This document shows positions 27,949-36,380 of a DNA stretch of 64,000 bases, one piece after another (the stretch's first letter is position 1; every line of letters starts with the position of its first letter). The notes beneath the pieces are model-generated. The model saw only the letters and a program-made list of their open reading frames with translations, ran no database searches and was not told the DNA's origin. The stretch comes from Nautilia sp. PV-1 (GTDB taxonomy: Bacteria > Campylobacterota > Campylobacteria > Campylobacterales > Nautiliaceae), in the NCBI RefSeq assembly GCF_004006315.1, contig NZ_CP026530.1, forward strand, positions 1,292,501-1,356,500, read 5' to 3'. Position numbers and translations under genes: made by a program.

Positions 27949-30558
27949 TCACAAATAATTGAGTAGCGTTAAATTATTAATTTTAGCTACCGAAGCAAGC
28001 AGGGCCTGATAGGAAGTCTGAAGCGAGTTGAGTTTCATTGTTGCTTCGCCTATATCGGTATCTATATTGTCTGACTGAAGCTGCTGAACATTTAATTTCA
28101 GCATATCCGTTCTTTCTATTGTTAATTTAAATTCATTGCTTACAGCACCTATTTTGGCGTGGCTTCTTCTGACGTGGTCTGTTACATGGTCTATCGCCTC
28201 AATGGCTCCTTCAATACCGAAACTCCTCGGATCCTTATCCCCGTCCGGATAAAAATTCCCGTTTTCCACAGCGTCTATGGCTTTTTGAAGCGTTCCGAAA
28301 AAGTCAACCTGAGGTTCATCTACGGTAACAGCATTATTCGCCTGAAAATAAAGAGAATTATTATCCGTATACATACTTAAATCGATACTGCTCGGATTGT
28401 TTGAATTGTCTTTTAAATAAAATTTGCCATTTTTATCCATACCTACAGACACTTCCTGTTTTGCGGTATTTAAAGCTTTATTATAATCCTCGGCTGAATT
28501 GGAAGCCGGCAGATTGTCTGAAGTAATCATAGATATTACGTCAGCAAGCTGCTGATAAGTCATTCCCTTGTCAAGTTTCTCTTTTGTACACACTTTACAT
28601 GTATTTGTATCCATTTCCGTTGTGGTTGTAATTTTATCGTGGGCCGGAGTCAAACTTCCGTCTGGTTCATATATATCGAAAACCTCGTTAGAATCCCTTA
28701 CACCGTCATTATTCAGATCTATCCAAAAGTTGCTTAAATGCCCGTCCGCATCGGGAGTATTCCTTAAAGTTATAACCGCTGTTTTAAGGTCTCCGTTTTT
28801 ATCTTTGAATTTTACTTTAATCTCCTGCGGCATACTGTCTGTACCCATAGTATCAGCTATTACCGTATCTTTAGTAGCATATGTCTGAGCGTCCGGATTT
28901 TTTTCTATTATTTTTTCACCGTTTTTAAAAATCGTTTTATAATCTTTAACTATCTGGGATACATTGGAAGTTATTTCATTTCCGTTTTTATCCATGTAAA
29001 TTTTGTCAAAATTAGAAACGTCGCTGCTTGAAAACACTTCTAAAGAGTTATTATTAAAATCAAACGCATTAATATTTAAACTTAATTTTGAACTGTCTGT
29101 CTGATTTATAGAATTGTCGGTAACCGTTAATTTCCCATCTTCCAGACTTACACTTACATCGCCGAAATTATTTTTTATCTGATCCATTAAATCCTGCATT
29201 GTCGTAGTTGAATCAACATTTAAAGTAACATTTACACTGTTTCCGTCTGTATCCGTACCGCTTAACGTCAAGTGGTCCAGCGTCTGAATAGTACCGTCAG
29301 AATCCCTAACGCCTTTTTCTCCCAACACCTTATAAAGCGTATCGCTCGGAAGTGCGTCTCTTTTTGTATCTGTTGTTTTAAAATCGCTTCCGAATTTAAA
29401 AATCCTGTTGTCAAAATAACCGTTATTCGCGCTGATTGAAGACAGGTTTCTGATAGTATTAAATCCGCTTTTTTGGAAAGCCACGGTATAATCACCGTTT
29501 TTGGCCAAATCGTCTATACTCGGTTCATCTTTATCGCTTGCAACCATATAAAAATCAGTAAGCATTTTACCGCTCTGTACGTCTTTAACCTGAATTTCGC
29601 CCTGATCGTTCAGACTTACGTCGACTACTTTAGTAGTAGCCGTATTTCCGTAAAGCTCTCCTATTTTATTTAATAAATCGTTTACCGTATCCGAATTGGA
29701 CATTGAAAATTTAATATCTATTGTAGTTCCGTCCGGTTTTTTCCCTTTTATATAAAAATAACTGGTCCCGTCTTTATATGTATCGGTAGCAGGATCGTAA
29801 ATATCCGAAACTCCTGTAAGCATTCTTATCTGAGAATTACCGGTCACGGGTGTGTTGATAGGGTTATCCTGAGAATCGGGCTCTTTTCCGTGTGCTTTTA
29901 TATCTTTATCAATATAAAGTTTACCGTCGCTTCCTCTTACAACAAACTGAGGATTTGCCTTCATTTTATCATACTGGGGCATATTGGTTGAAATATGTTT
30001 TGAATAATCGTTATCCCTTCCTAAAAATAAAGATGCACCGTCAATATTATATTCTCTCTCAATTCCGGCACCCAAATAAGCTTTTACTTTCGCATCGTTT
30101 CCCTGATACTGATAATTATCATCAATCGGCTTGGTATTAAATTTACTGCCGCTGAAAAGATATTTTCCGTCTATAGATGTATTGGCCAAATCTTTTAAAT
30201 GTTCCAGTTCACCCTTTAACTCACTGACAATAGCTTCCCTGCTCGTATCATCATTTGTATCGTTTGCGGCTTTTAAAAGATTTGTTTTAAAACTTCCCAA
30301 TGTCGTAACAAAATCATTAAGGGTGGTGTCAGTCTCATTTGCAAACGTTTCAGCAAAATTAGCCGAAGATTTTATCTGGGTAAATGAATTAAGTTCTTCA
30401 TTTAATTTCAGATATTTTGTATACACTACGGGATCTTCATACATATTCTGAATTTTTTCCCCGGTAGATATCTGTGTTTGAACATTATTAAGAGCGCTCA
30501 ACGTTCTTTGCTGGTATAAAACAAAATTATTATATTGTATAAATTGTGTAACTCTCAT
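27949..30558 (-). CDS. flgL: Flagellar hook-filament junction protein FlgL
   Basis: This 869-residue protein has flagellin-like ends: MRVTQFIQYNNFVLYQQRTL with NVQTQISTGEKI at the N-terminus, and LNSLQTSYQALLASVAKINNLTLLNYL-type residues at the C-terminus. A large variable middle contains repeated low-similarity strands such as SGTDTDGNSVNVTLNVDSTT. The size is usual for Campylobacterota and far above the enteric ~317. I chose the ATG at 30558 (AGGAAGGATT before it) over an upstream in-frame codon. A sigma-54 promoter lies just upstream. Confidence 0.93.
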   Translation of the reverse strand: MRVTQFIQYNNFVLYQQRTLSALNNVQTQISTGEKIQNMYEDPVVYTKYLKLNEELNSFTQIKSSANFAETFANETDTTLNDFVTTLGSFKTNLLKAANDTNDDTSREAIVSELKGELEHLKDLANTSIDGKYLFSGSKFNTKPIDDNYQYQGNDAKVKAYLGAGIEREYNIDGASLFLGRDNDYSKHISTNMPQYDKMKANPQFVVRGSDGKLYIDKDIKAHGKEPDSQDNPINTPVTGNSQIRMLTGVSDIYDPATDTYKDGTSYFYIKGKKPDGTTIDIKFSMSNSDTVNDLLNKIGELYGNTATTKVVDVSLNDQGEIQVKDVQSGKMLTDFYMVASDKDEPSIDDLAKNGDYTVAFQKSGFNTIRNLSSISANNGYFDNRIFKFGSDFKTTDTKRDALPSDTLYKVLGEKGVRDSDGTIQTLDHLTLSGTDTDGNSVNVTLNVDSTTTMQDLMDQIKNNFGDVSVSLEDGKLTVTDNSINQTDSSKLSLNINAFDFNNNSLEVFSSSDVSNFDKIYMDKNGNEITSNVSQIVKDYKTIFKNGEKIIEKNPDAQTYATKDTVIADTMGTDSMPQEIKVKFKDKNGDLKTAVITLRNTPDADGHLSNFWIDLNNDGVRDSNEVFDIYEPDGSLTPAHDKITTTTEMDTNTCKVCTKEKLDKGMTYQQLADVISMITSDNLPASNSAEDYNKALNTAKQEVSVGMDKNGKFYLKDNSNNPSSIDLSMYTDNNSLYFQANNAVTVDEPQVDFFGTLQKAIDAVENGNFYPDGDKDPRSFGIEGAIEAIDHVTDHVRRSHAKIGAVSNEFKLTIERTDMLKLNVQQLQSDNIDTDIGEATMKLNSLQTSYQALLASVAKINNLTLLNYL

Positions 30559-30584
30559 AATCCTTCCTTGGACTTTTTTGAAAT

Positions 30585-30604
30585 AAAGCAATTTCTATTC
30601 CTAA
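30585..30604 (-). promoter_or_regulatory. Sigma-54 promoter of flgL
   Basis: On the minus strand TTTAGGAATAGAAATTGCTT carries GG and GC exactly 10 bases apart (at 30601-30600 and 30589-30588). It matches the Campylobacterota sigma-54 pattern GGAA...TTGCTT. The GC lies about 30 nt before the flgL ATG. Confidence 0.6.
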
Positions 30605-30653
30605 ATCGGCAAAAAAAGTTTAAAATTTACATACTAAAGGCGTCTGACACTAA

Positions 30654-30681
30654 CTCAATTCTCAATTCTCAATTCTCTCTC
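30654..30681. repeat. Heptamer array, unit CTCAATT
   Basis: Three exact CTCAATT units and a degenerate fourth. In the xseA sense direction the unit reads AATTGAG. It follows xseA behind a hairpin, and a partner array overlaps the xseA stop at 30727-30743. Confidence 0.85.
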
Positions 30682-30686
30682 TTCAC

Positions 30687-30713
30687 CCCAAAAAGTCTTA
30701 CGACTTTTCAGGG
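30687..30713 (-). terminator. Hairpin downstream of xseA, possible terminator
   Basis: AAAAGTC and GACTTTT pair perfectly around a 4-nt loop, extended by flanking CCC/GGG. On the minus strand TTTTTGGGG follows. It lies between two heptamer arrays of the same orientation. Confidence 0.5.
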
Positions 30714-30724
30714 AGCCCGTTTTT

Positions 30725-32062
30725 TTAATTCTCAATTCTCTCAAGCGCTTTTGATTTTATCAAAATTTCCGAATTGCTTACTTCAAAAATATCTCCGGCA
30801 TTAATGTTTTTTAAATCAGCCCTTTTACCGTTTACCGTAACTTCGGCAAAACCTTTTTTTTCTCTCTTTTTAGGATTTAACGTATCATATGCGCTTTTAA
30901 GATTTTCAAGCTCTTTTTCTTTGGAATAGACAATCTGGGCGGTCTTTTTCTGAAAAGTCTCTTTTAAAAGCGTTATTTCATTTTGTAGAGTGTTTATTTT
31001 CATAATAGGCGAATGAATATTAAAACCGTTTTTCAGTTCATTCAGTTCTTTTTCTTTTCTTTGAATGACGGAAAGATAAAAATGGTTAAATTTTTTTAAC
31101 AGAAATTCACATTCTTCCAATTTAATTTCAAGTTTCCTTAAAGGCGAATTAACGCTTAAAAGCTCTTTTAAATGCAAAAGCTCTTTTTCTTTTTTTTGCA
31201 GCAGATGCGAGATTTTATAAATAAACGTATTTTTCATCTCATCAAGCATCAGCAAAATTTCATTCTTATCCGGAAGGGCGATTTCCATGGCGTTTGAAGG
31301 CGTTGCGGCTCTTTTGTCCGCTACAAAATCACTTATCAAATAATCTATTTCATGCCCTACGGCCGAAATTACAGGCGTTTTAGCCTCAAAAATCGCATCG
31401 GCTACCGCTCTTTCGTTAAATGCCCACAAATCTTCTTTACTGCCCCCACCCCTTCCGACTATTATCAAATCAAAACCTTCACCGTCTTCAAAAAGATACT
31501 CATCCGCAAGTTTTATTTTATAAGCTATATCTTCCGCCGCACCGTCTCCCTGAACCAAAGCGTTAAAAAGATAAAATTCGCTCAGCAGCCATCTTTTCTG
31601 GGCGATTCTTAACATATCCTGCAGCGCCGCTCCCGTAGCGGATGTAACAATGGCAATTCTTTTAGGAAATCTCGGAATCGGCTTTTTTTTGTCTTCGTCA
31701 AAATATCCGAGGCGGCTCAGCTCTTCTTTTAACTGTTCAAAAGCTTTTTGCAGTGCGCCTATTCCGCTCGGTTCAATACTCTGTGCTATGATTTTATACT
31801 CGCCTCTTGGCACATAAACACTTAAAGCTCCGTAAACATATACTTTTTCGCCTTCTGTAAGTTTAAATTTCATACGCGCAAGATTACTTCTCCACATTGC
31901 ACAGTTTATTGATGAATTTTCATCTTTAAGGGTAAAATAAAGATGTCCCGAAGAGTGATACACAACCTTACTGACCTCTCCTTCCACCAATACTATTTCG
32001 AAATGCGACTCAACAATGCTTTTAATCTGATTATTAAGTTCTGTTACGCTGATTGCTCTCAA
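30725..32062 (-). CDS. xseA: Exodeoxyribonuclease VII large subunit
   Basis: This 445-residue nuclease subunit has an N-terminal OB fold (VVYHSSGHLYFTLKDENSS), the catalytic core (RIAIVTSATGAALQDML, IIVGRGGGSKEDLWAFN, VISAVGHEIDYLISDFVADKR, RAATPSNAMEIALP) and a long coiled coil. The TTG start follows TAAGGTAAAAA. The last six residues (LERIEN) and the stop are encoded by a heptamer repeat, so the C-terminus has apparently been replaced or extended by repeat sequence. xseB is not adjacent. Confidence 0.95.
   Translation of the reverse strand: MRAISVTELNNQIKSIVESHFEIVLVEGEVSKVVYHSSGHLYFTLKDENSSINCAMWRSNLARMKFKLTEGEKVYVYGALSVYVPRGEYKIIAQSIEPSGIGALQKAFEQLKEELSRLGYFDEDKKKPIPRFPKRIAIVTSATGAALQDMLRIAQKRWLLSEFYLFNALVQGDGAAEDIAYKIKLADEYLFEDGEGFDLIIVGRGGGSKEDLWAFNERAVADAIFEAKTPVISAVGHEIDYLISDFVADKRAATPSNAMEIALPDKNEILLMLDEMKNTFIYKISHLLQKKEKELLHLKELLSVNSPLRKLEIKLEECEFLLKKFNHFYLSVIQRKEKELNELKNGFNIHSPIMKINTLQNEITLLKETFQKKTAQIVYSKEKELENLKSAYDTLNPKKREKKGFAEVTVNGKRADLKNINAGDIFEVSNSEILIKSKALERIEN
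30727..30743. repeat. Heptamer array inside the xseA 3' end
   Basis: Two units of AATTCTC (sense GAGAATT) encode the C-terminal residues RIEN and the TAA stop of xseA. Confidence 0.7.
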
Positions 32063-32070
32063 TTTTTACC

Positions 32071-33048
32071 TTAATCTACTATTTTTCTCGGGATTCTCGG
32101 AGATATTTTTACAAGTATGTCATACGTGATGGTATCAAAATTTTTTACGAATTCCTTTACGTCGTCAAAAACAACCACTTCTTTTTCAAAATCACCTTCC
32201 ACAATCATAGAATCCATTGATATTTTACCAAGCGCGTTTGTATTTTTTAATCTGCATCCGTTTTTAAAATACGGCAGCCCGTCTCCGTAACCCATATCTA
32301 CAGTCGTAACGCTTATATCTTTTTGAGACATAAATTTTTTATTATAGCCGCATCCCTGTCTGTTTTTTAAAATTCTGTTCGATATCACACCGGCAACAGC
32401 TTCCATAACCGGTTTATACCCTTCTATTCCTCCGTAAAGCGCAATACCCGGTCTTACATAATCAAAAGTATCGGGAAGTTTATCTAATGCATATGAATTT
32501 GATATATGAAAATACGGTACACTAAAAGAGTTTTGCCTGCAAAAAGCCTCTGTTTGAGATTTTATCTCTTTAAATCTTTCATACTGTATAAAAACATCGT
32601 TTCCTGTCTCGTCTGCACAGCAAAAATGCGTAAAGACACCTCTTAGTTCAAAATTTTTTTCTTTAATTATTTCAAGCGCGGTTTTTAATTCGCTCATGAG
32701 AATTCCGTTACGGTGCATTCCCGTATCTATTTTCAGATGAATATACGGATGTCTGTTTTTTTTGAGCTGTTTTAATGAATTTATACAATATGAAATATTT
32801 TTTGCATTTCTTCCCGTTTTGGGGAAAAATACGATTATTTCCTCAAAAAAAGGTTTTACCATTTCAGCCTCATCCGTGTTTTTTACACAAACTTTTTTAA
32901 TACCCCATTCGCTGAGCATTTTTGAAAAACTTATAATACCGTGCCCGTATGCGTTGTCTTTAATAACGGCAAGAATATTGGGATTTATTTGAGAGATTTT
33001 GTTTAAATTGTAAAAAAGGTTTTGTTTATGTAGTAAAATTTTAGCCAA
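32071..33048 (-). CDS. alr: Alanine racemase
   Basis: This 325-residue PLP enzyme makes D-alanine for peptidoglycan. The PLP lysine lies in LAVIKDNAYGHG near residue 30, the catalytic Tyr in VDMGYGDGLPY, and KISMDSMIVE and ISPRIPRKI close the C-terminal domain. It is shorter than the usual ~360 residues but no motif is missing. The TTG start lies 9 codons before the conserved NLNKI segment. It lies 8 nt upstream of xseA. Confidence 0.93.
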   Translation of the reverse strand: MAKILLHKQNLFYNLNKISQINPNILAVIKDNAYGHGIISFSKMLSEWGIKKVCVKNTDEAEMVKPFFEEIIVFFPKTGRNAKNISYCINSLKQLKKNRHPYIHLKIDTGMHRNGILMSELKTALEIIKEKNFELRGVFTHFCCADETGNDVFIQYERFKEIKSQTEAFCRQNSFSVPYFHISNSYALDKLPDTFDYVRPGIALYGGIEGYKPVMEAVAGVISNRILKNRQGCGYNKKFMSQKDISVTTVDMGYGDGLPYFKNGCRLKNTNALGKISMDSMIVEGDFEKEVVVFDDVKEFVKNFDTITYDILVKISPRIPRKIVD

Positions 33049-33063
33049 CTGAAGCCTTTAATA

Positions 33064-33080
33064 TTGGGGACAATCCCCAA
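33064..33080 (-). terminator. Hairpin between rpsR and alr
   Basis: TTGGGGA and TCCCCAA pair perfectly around a 3-nt loop. There is no clear T-run after it, so it may be a processing or weak termination site. Confidence 0.35.
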
Positions 33081-33087
33081 AAGGGAA

Positions 33088-33372
33088 TTATTTGCTTTTT
33101 AGAGGTTTGATTGCTTCGAAAGGATTTTCTACAACTTTGTGTCTGTCAACTACGTAAGGTATTAATGCAACCTGTCTAGCTCTTTTAATAGCTTTTGTAA
33201 CCATATCCTGGTGTTTTTTACAAGTACCAGTAAGTCTTCTTGGCATAATTTTATATCTTTCTGATAAAGAATATTTAATTAAATCAAGATCTTTGTATCC
33301 GATGAAATCAACTTTCATTTCACAGTATTTACATCTTTTTTTTCCGTATTTTTTCTTTGGATCTGCTGCCAT
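33088..33372 (-). CDS. rpsR: 30S ribosomal protein S18
   Basis: This 94-residue bS18 is of the cysteine-containing type (KRCKYCEMK and GTCKKHQ), which may bind zinc. The rRNA-binding helix is [22 protein letters not shown]. It ends the rpsF-ssb-rpsR operon, 10 nt after ssb. Confidence 0.97.
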   Translation of the reverse strand: MAADPKKKYGKKRCKYCEMKVDFIGYKDLDLIKYSLSERYKIMPRRLTGTCKKHQDMVTKAIKRARQVALIPYVVDRHKVVENPFEAIKPLKSK

Positions 33373-33382
33373 TATTTATCCT

Positions 33383-33868
33383 TTAAAATGGTATTTCTTC
33401 GTCATCTATATCGATTGACGGAATATTATTGTTTTGATTTTGTTTCTGCTGCATCTGAGGCTGCTGCGGAGCCGGCTGCTGATAAGCATTTTGCTGATTA
33501 TAGTTATTAGTCTGATAACCGCCGGTTTCGTCACCGCTTGATTTGTTCTCCATAAACTGCACTTTTTCGGCAACTATAGAATGTTTGCTGCGTTTTTGCC
33601 CAGTCTGGTCAACCCACTGGTCTAAAACCAGTCTGCCCTCAATAAGAACGCGTCTGCCTTTTCTGAGATACTGATTGGCAATTTCCGCGCTTCTTCCAAA
33701 TACCGTAATGTCAATAAACATTACTTCCTGTTTGTTTTCACCTGTAACATTGTCTTTGTATGTTCTGTTAGTAGCTAAGCCGAATTTGGCAATAGCGGTT
33801 CCCGTAGGAGTATATTTAAGTTCAACATCGCGTGTTAAATTTCCTACGAGAATAACTTTATTATACAT
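33383..33868 (-). CDS. ssb: Single-stranded DNA-binding protein
   Basis: This 161-residue protein has the OB fold (MYNKVILVGNLTRDVELKY, FIDITVFGRSAEIANQYLRKG, EGRLVLDQWVD), a Gln/Asn-rich linker and the acidic partner-binding tip DIDDEEIPF. It overlaps the rpsF end by 8 nt. It protects ssDNA in replication and repair. Confidence 0.98.
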   Translation of the reverse strand: MYNKVILVGNLTRDVELKYTPTGTAIAKFGLATNRTYKDNVTGENKQEVMFIDITVFGRSAEIANQYLRKGRRVLIEGRLVLDQWVDQTGQKRSKHSIVAEKVQFMENKSSGDETGGYQTNNYNQQNAYQQPAPQQPQMQQKQNQNNNIPSIDIDDEEIPF

Positions 33869-34196
33869 TTTTTACCATCTCTTCCCAGCGTTTAATTTCT
33901 TTTTTGTTTTCATATTTAACAGTCATGAATCTTAATAAATCTTCGTTATATCTCATCTGTCTTTCAAGCTCAAGAACTGCGCTTGCAGGTGCCTTATAAT
34001 AAACTATACTGTAATCACCTCTTTCGAATTTATTAATCGGATATGCTAGTTCTCTTACACCGATTTTATCTAATGCTGCTACTTCTCCACCGTTTTCTTT
34101 GATGGCGTTTTGAATGTTTTCGATGTTTTTAGCCTTTTCTTCGTCTGTAAGTGTAGGCTTAAGAATGAACATCGTTTCGTAATGTCTTAAACTCAT
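33861..34196 (-). CDS. rpsF: 30S ribosomal protein S6
   Basis: This 111-residue bS6 (MSLRHYETMFILKPTLTDEE) pairs with S18 on the 30S platform. It leads the rpsF-ssb-rpsR operon. AAGGAGAATTA precedes the ATG and can pair with an upstream CTCCTT, suggesting leader control. Confidence 0.97.
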   Translation of the reverse strand: MSLRHYETMFILKPTLTDEEKAKNIENIQNAIKENGGEVAALDKIGVRELAYPINKFERGDYSIVYYKAPASAVLELERQMRYNEDLLRFMTVKYENKKEIKRWEEMVKNV

Positions 34197-34201
34197 TAAT
34201 T

Positions 34202-34260
34202 CTCCTTATGGCTTTTTAGCCCCTGCTTTTTGGAGCAAGGAGGCGTTTTTAAATTTTGAG
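34202..34260 (-). promoter_or_regulatory. rpsF leader hairpin, candidate S6:S18 autoregulatory site
   Basis: In the rpsF leader the ribosome binding site AAGGAG (34207-34202) is complementary to CTCCTT (34242-34237). Inner pairings are GCUCC with GGGGC and GGC with GCC. S6:S18 complexes are known to bind a structure in their own mRNA leader in many bacteria. I infer this site from the sequestered ribosome binding site; I did not match a consensus. Confidence 0.4.
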
Positions 34261-34306
34261 GCGTAATTATACTATATTTTTCACTAAAAGTAAAATTTTA
34301 GTAAAA

Positions 34307-34338
34307 GTGGGTAGTATGTAGTAAGTAGTAAGTAGTTA
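34307..34338. repeat. Heptamer array, left inverted copy
   Basis: About four units of the GTAGTGG/GTAAGTA type read on the plus strand. The array at 34703-34735 is the inverted partner. Together they bracket the decayed four-helix-bundle gene. Confidence 0.8.
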
Positions 34339-34380
34339 AATGTTTTTATTTAATATTTTTAACATTTTTATATTTATAAG

Positions 34381-34677
34381 CTAATTTAACTCTTTTACCC
34401 ATTCAAAACCGTTTTTTTTATCTATATATTTAACATCAATTCCAATATATATCTGTGTTATAAGCTCTGCACATGAGCTTATGGAATATACCAAAAACCT
34501 TTTTTTATCTTTTTTACTACCTCTCTCAAAACCTTCTGCAATATTACTCGGAATTGAAAGGGCGATTCTTGTGATTTGGTCTTTAAAGCCAAAATCCCGG
34601 CATTGCGAAAAATATTTATATATACCCGCAGCCAATCTACAGCTTCTTTTTCAAACTTCCAATGTTTCATATTTCAT
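34381..34677 (-). pseudogene. Decayed four-helix-bundle protein gene (TIGR02436/S23-like)
   Basis: Reading from the ATG at 34677, the frame gives MKYETLEV, then TGA, then KRSCRLAAGIYKYFSQCRDF and GFKDQITRIALSIPSNIAEG. This matches the four-helix-bundle family (…LEVWKRS…IPSNIAEGF…). The TGA at 34651-34653 stands where the family has tryptophan. The frame ends early at KELN-TAG, with family-like but degraded sequence after it. Family members are ~115 residues. Such genes occur in 23S rRNA intervening sequences and beside diversity-generating retroelements. It is probably a pseudogene, bracketed by inverted heptamer arrays; UGA readthrough is less likely. Confidence 0.7.
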
Positions 34678-34702
34678 AAAATCACTTTTCTGTTTATTTT
34701 AT

Positions 34703-34735
34703 TACTACCCACTACCCACTACTCACTACCAACTT
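34703..34735. repeat. Heptamer array, right inverted copy
   Basis: On the minus strand the units read GGTAGTG, AGTAGTG, GGTAGTG, GGTAGTA. The array begins directly after the TAA of the acyl-CoA synthetase gene. Confidence 0.85.
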
Positions 34736-36284
34736 ATTTTATATATTCATCTATTTTATCCCTTAACACCCTTTTTAAAACTTTACCCGTTGCGTTTTTA
34801 GGAAGTTCTTCCACAAAATAGATGTGTTTAGGCACTTTATAATTTGCAAGCTGTGATTTTAAAAATTTCTTAAGTTCGCTTTCTTTTATTTCAGCGTCTT
34901 CTTCAAGTTCAATAAACGCCACCGGAATTTCGCCGCTTTGTTCATCTTTCATTCCAACAACCGCACACTCTTTTACTCCGTTAAATTTAAGACAGATTTC
35001 TTCTATTTCCCTTGGATAAATATTTACCCCTTTGCTGATAATAAGGTCTTTTTTTCTGTCAAGAATATATAAGTATCCGTCTTCGTCAAGTTTTCCTATA
35101 TCACCCGTTAGCAGCCATCCGTTTATAATAGTCTCTTCAGTAGCGTCTTCCCTTTTATAATATCCCTGCATTACATTGTCACCTTTGACAATAATCTCTC
35201 CGGCTTCTCCTACAGGCACTTCCATCAAATCGTCATTTACTATTTTAACTTTTACACCGGGTATTGCAGGACCTACCGAATAAGGTTTTTGAAGTTCAGG
35301 TCTGTTTACTGCGACAACCGGAGATGTTTCACTTAGCCCGTACCCTTCAAGAAGTTTTCCTTTTTTAAATTTTTTTGAAAATCTTTCAAGTACCTCCCCA
35401 GGCAGCGCCGCAGCACCGGAAATATAAAATCTTACTTTATTAAACCAGTGAAAATAAAAAGGAAGTTTCGCACGGCTGAGAGCTGAATAAACATCAGGCA
35501 CACCAGTAAAAATAGTAACTTTTTTAAGGAGTGTCTGTTTGATGATATTGCTAAAAGGCATTATCGACTTTATAATCACTACCGGAGCTCCGTAAAACAT
35601 AGGCAGCATAATATTAACAGTCAGAGTAAAAGAGTGAAACATAGGAAGATATGCAATGAATCTGTCTTTATGATTCAGCTTTATAAGCTCGTTGACTCCG
35701 TATATGTTTGAAAAAATATTTTTATAGCTAAGCATTGCCCCTTTAGGCTTTCCGGTTGTTCCCGATGTATAAATAATAAAAGCCAAATCGTCTATTTTAG
35801 GAAGCTCTGCTACTTCGTGAGATTCAAAATTTGAAAGAATTTCACTAAAAGAAATATTTTCGCTGTCTACGTTTTTAACATCCCCTTCCCATATTATTTT
35901 TTTAATATTTGTTTTATTTCTTATGTTCTTTAAATTATTTTCAAATTTGGCACTTGCAACCATCAGTTGAGCTTCAACATCGTTTACAATATATGCTATT
36001 TCATCTTCTTTTAAGAAAGTATTTATCGGTACAGGTACCGCGCCTATTTTTTGTATTCCCAAAAGAGCAACAATATATTCAATAGAATTTCCTACAAGAA
36101 CAGGAACCTTGTCATATTTTTTAACGTCTAAAAATTCCAGTGTTCTTGCGAAAGTATCAACTTTCTTTTTTACCCTGCCCCAGCTGATTTTTCTGTCATC
36201 AATAAAATACGCCGTTTTCTTTGGAAATTTTTTTGCATTTTTTTCCAACACTTCGTAAAAATTATTAAATTCGTAATTAAACAT
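34734..36284 (-). CDS. AMP-forming acyl-CoA synthetase (FadD-like)
   Basis: This 516-residue adenylating enzyme activates a carboxylic acid, probably a long-chain fatty acid, to its CoA thioester. The P-loop is IIYTSGTTGKPKGAML, followed by GYGLSETSPVVAVN, GWLLTGDIGKLDEDGYLYI, DRKKDLIISKGVNIYPREIE and the catalytic lysine region PKNATGKVLKRVLR. Substrate specificity cannot be read from the sequence. It is monocistronic, and its stop adjoins a heptamer array. Confidence 0.92.
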   Translation of the reverse strand: MFNYEFNNFYEVLEKNAKKFPKKTAYFIDDRKISWGRVKKKVDTFARTLEFLDVKKYDKVPVLVGNSIEYIVALLGIQKIGAVPVPINTFLKEDEIAYIVNDVEAQLMVASAKFENNLKNIRNKTNIKKIIWEGDVKNVDSENISFSEILSNFESHEVAELPKIDDLAFIIYTSGTTGKPKGAMLSYKNIFSNIYGVNELIKLNHKDRFIAYLPMFHSFTLTVNIMLPMFYGAPVVIIKSIMPFSNIIKQTLLKKVTIFTGVPDVYSALSRAKLPFYFHWFNKVRFYISGAAALPGEVLERFSKKFKKGKLLEGYGLSETSPVVAVNRPELQKPYSVGPAIPGVKVKIVNDDLMEVPVGEAGEIIVKGDNVMQGYYKREDATEETIINGWLLTGDIGKLDEDGYLYILDRKKDLIISKGVNIYPREIEEICLKFNGVKECAVVGMKDEQSGEIPVAFIELEEDAEIKESELKKFLKSQLANYKVPKHIYFVEELPKNATGKVLKRVLRDKIDEYIK

Positions 36285-36380
36285 ACCATTCCTTTAATAT
36301 ATACTATCTTTTATTTCCCGCCGATTTATTATGCTACAATTTTAGCAAATTTAATATTAAAATCCCAAAAAAGGGAAACG

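Noticed and set aside
28568-28888. 106-codon antisense frame within flgL
   Set aside because: It is a shadow of the flgL coding sequence with no ribosome binding site or neighbours on that strand.
33064-33080. Strong intrinsic terminator after rpsR
   Set aside because: The stem is perfect but there is no T-run after it, so it is kept only as a weak hairpin.
34479-34670. Separate small gene with the frame MKHWKFEKEAVDWL...
   Set aside because: It is a different frame of the decayed four-helix-bundle gene. The frame from ATG 34677 with one TGA explains the family match better, so a frameshift need not be invoked.
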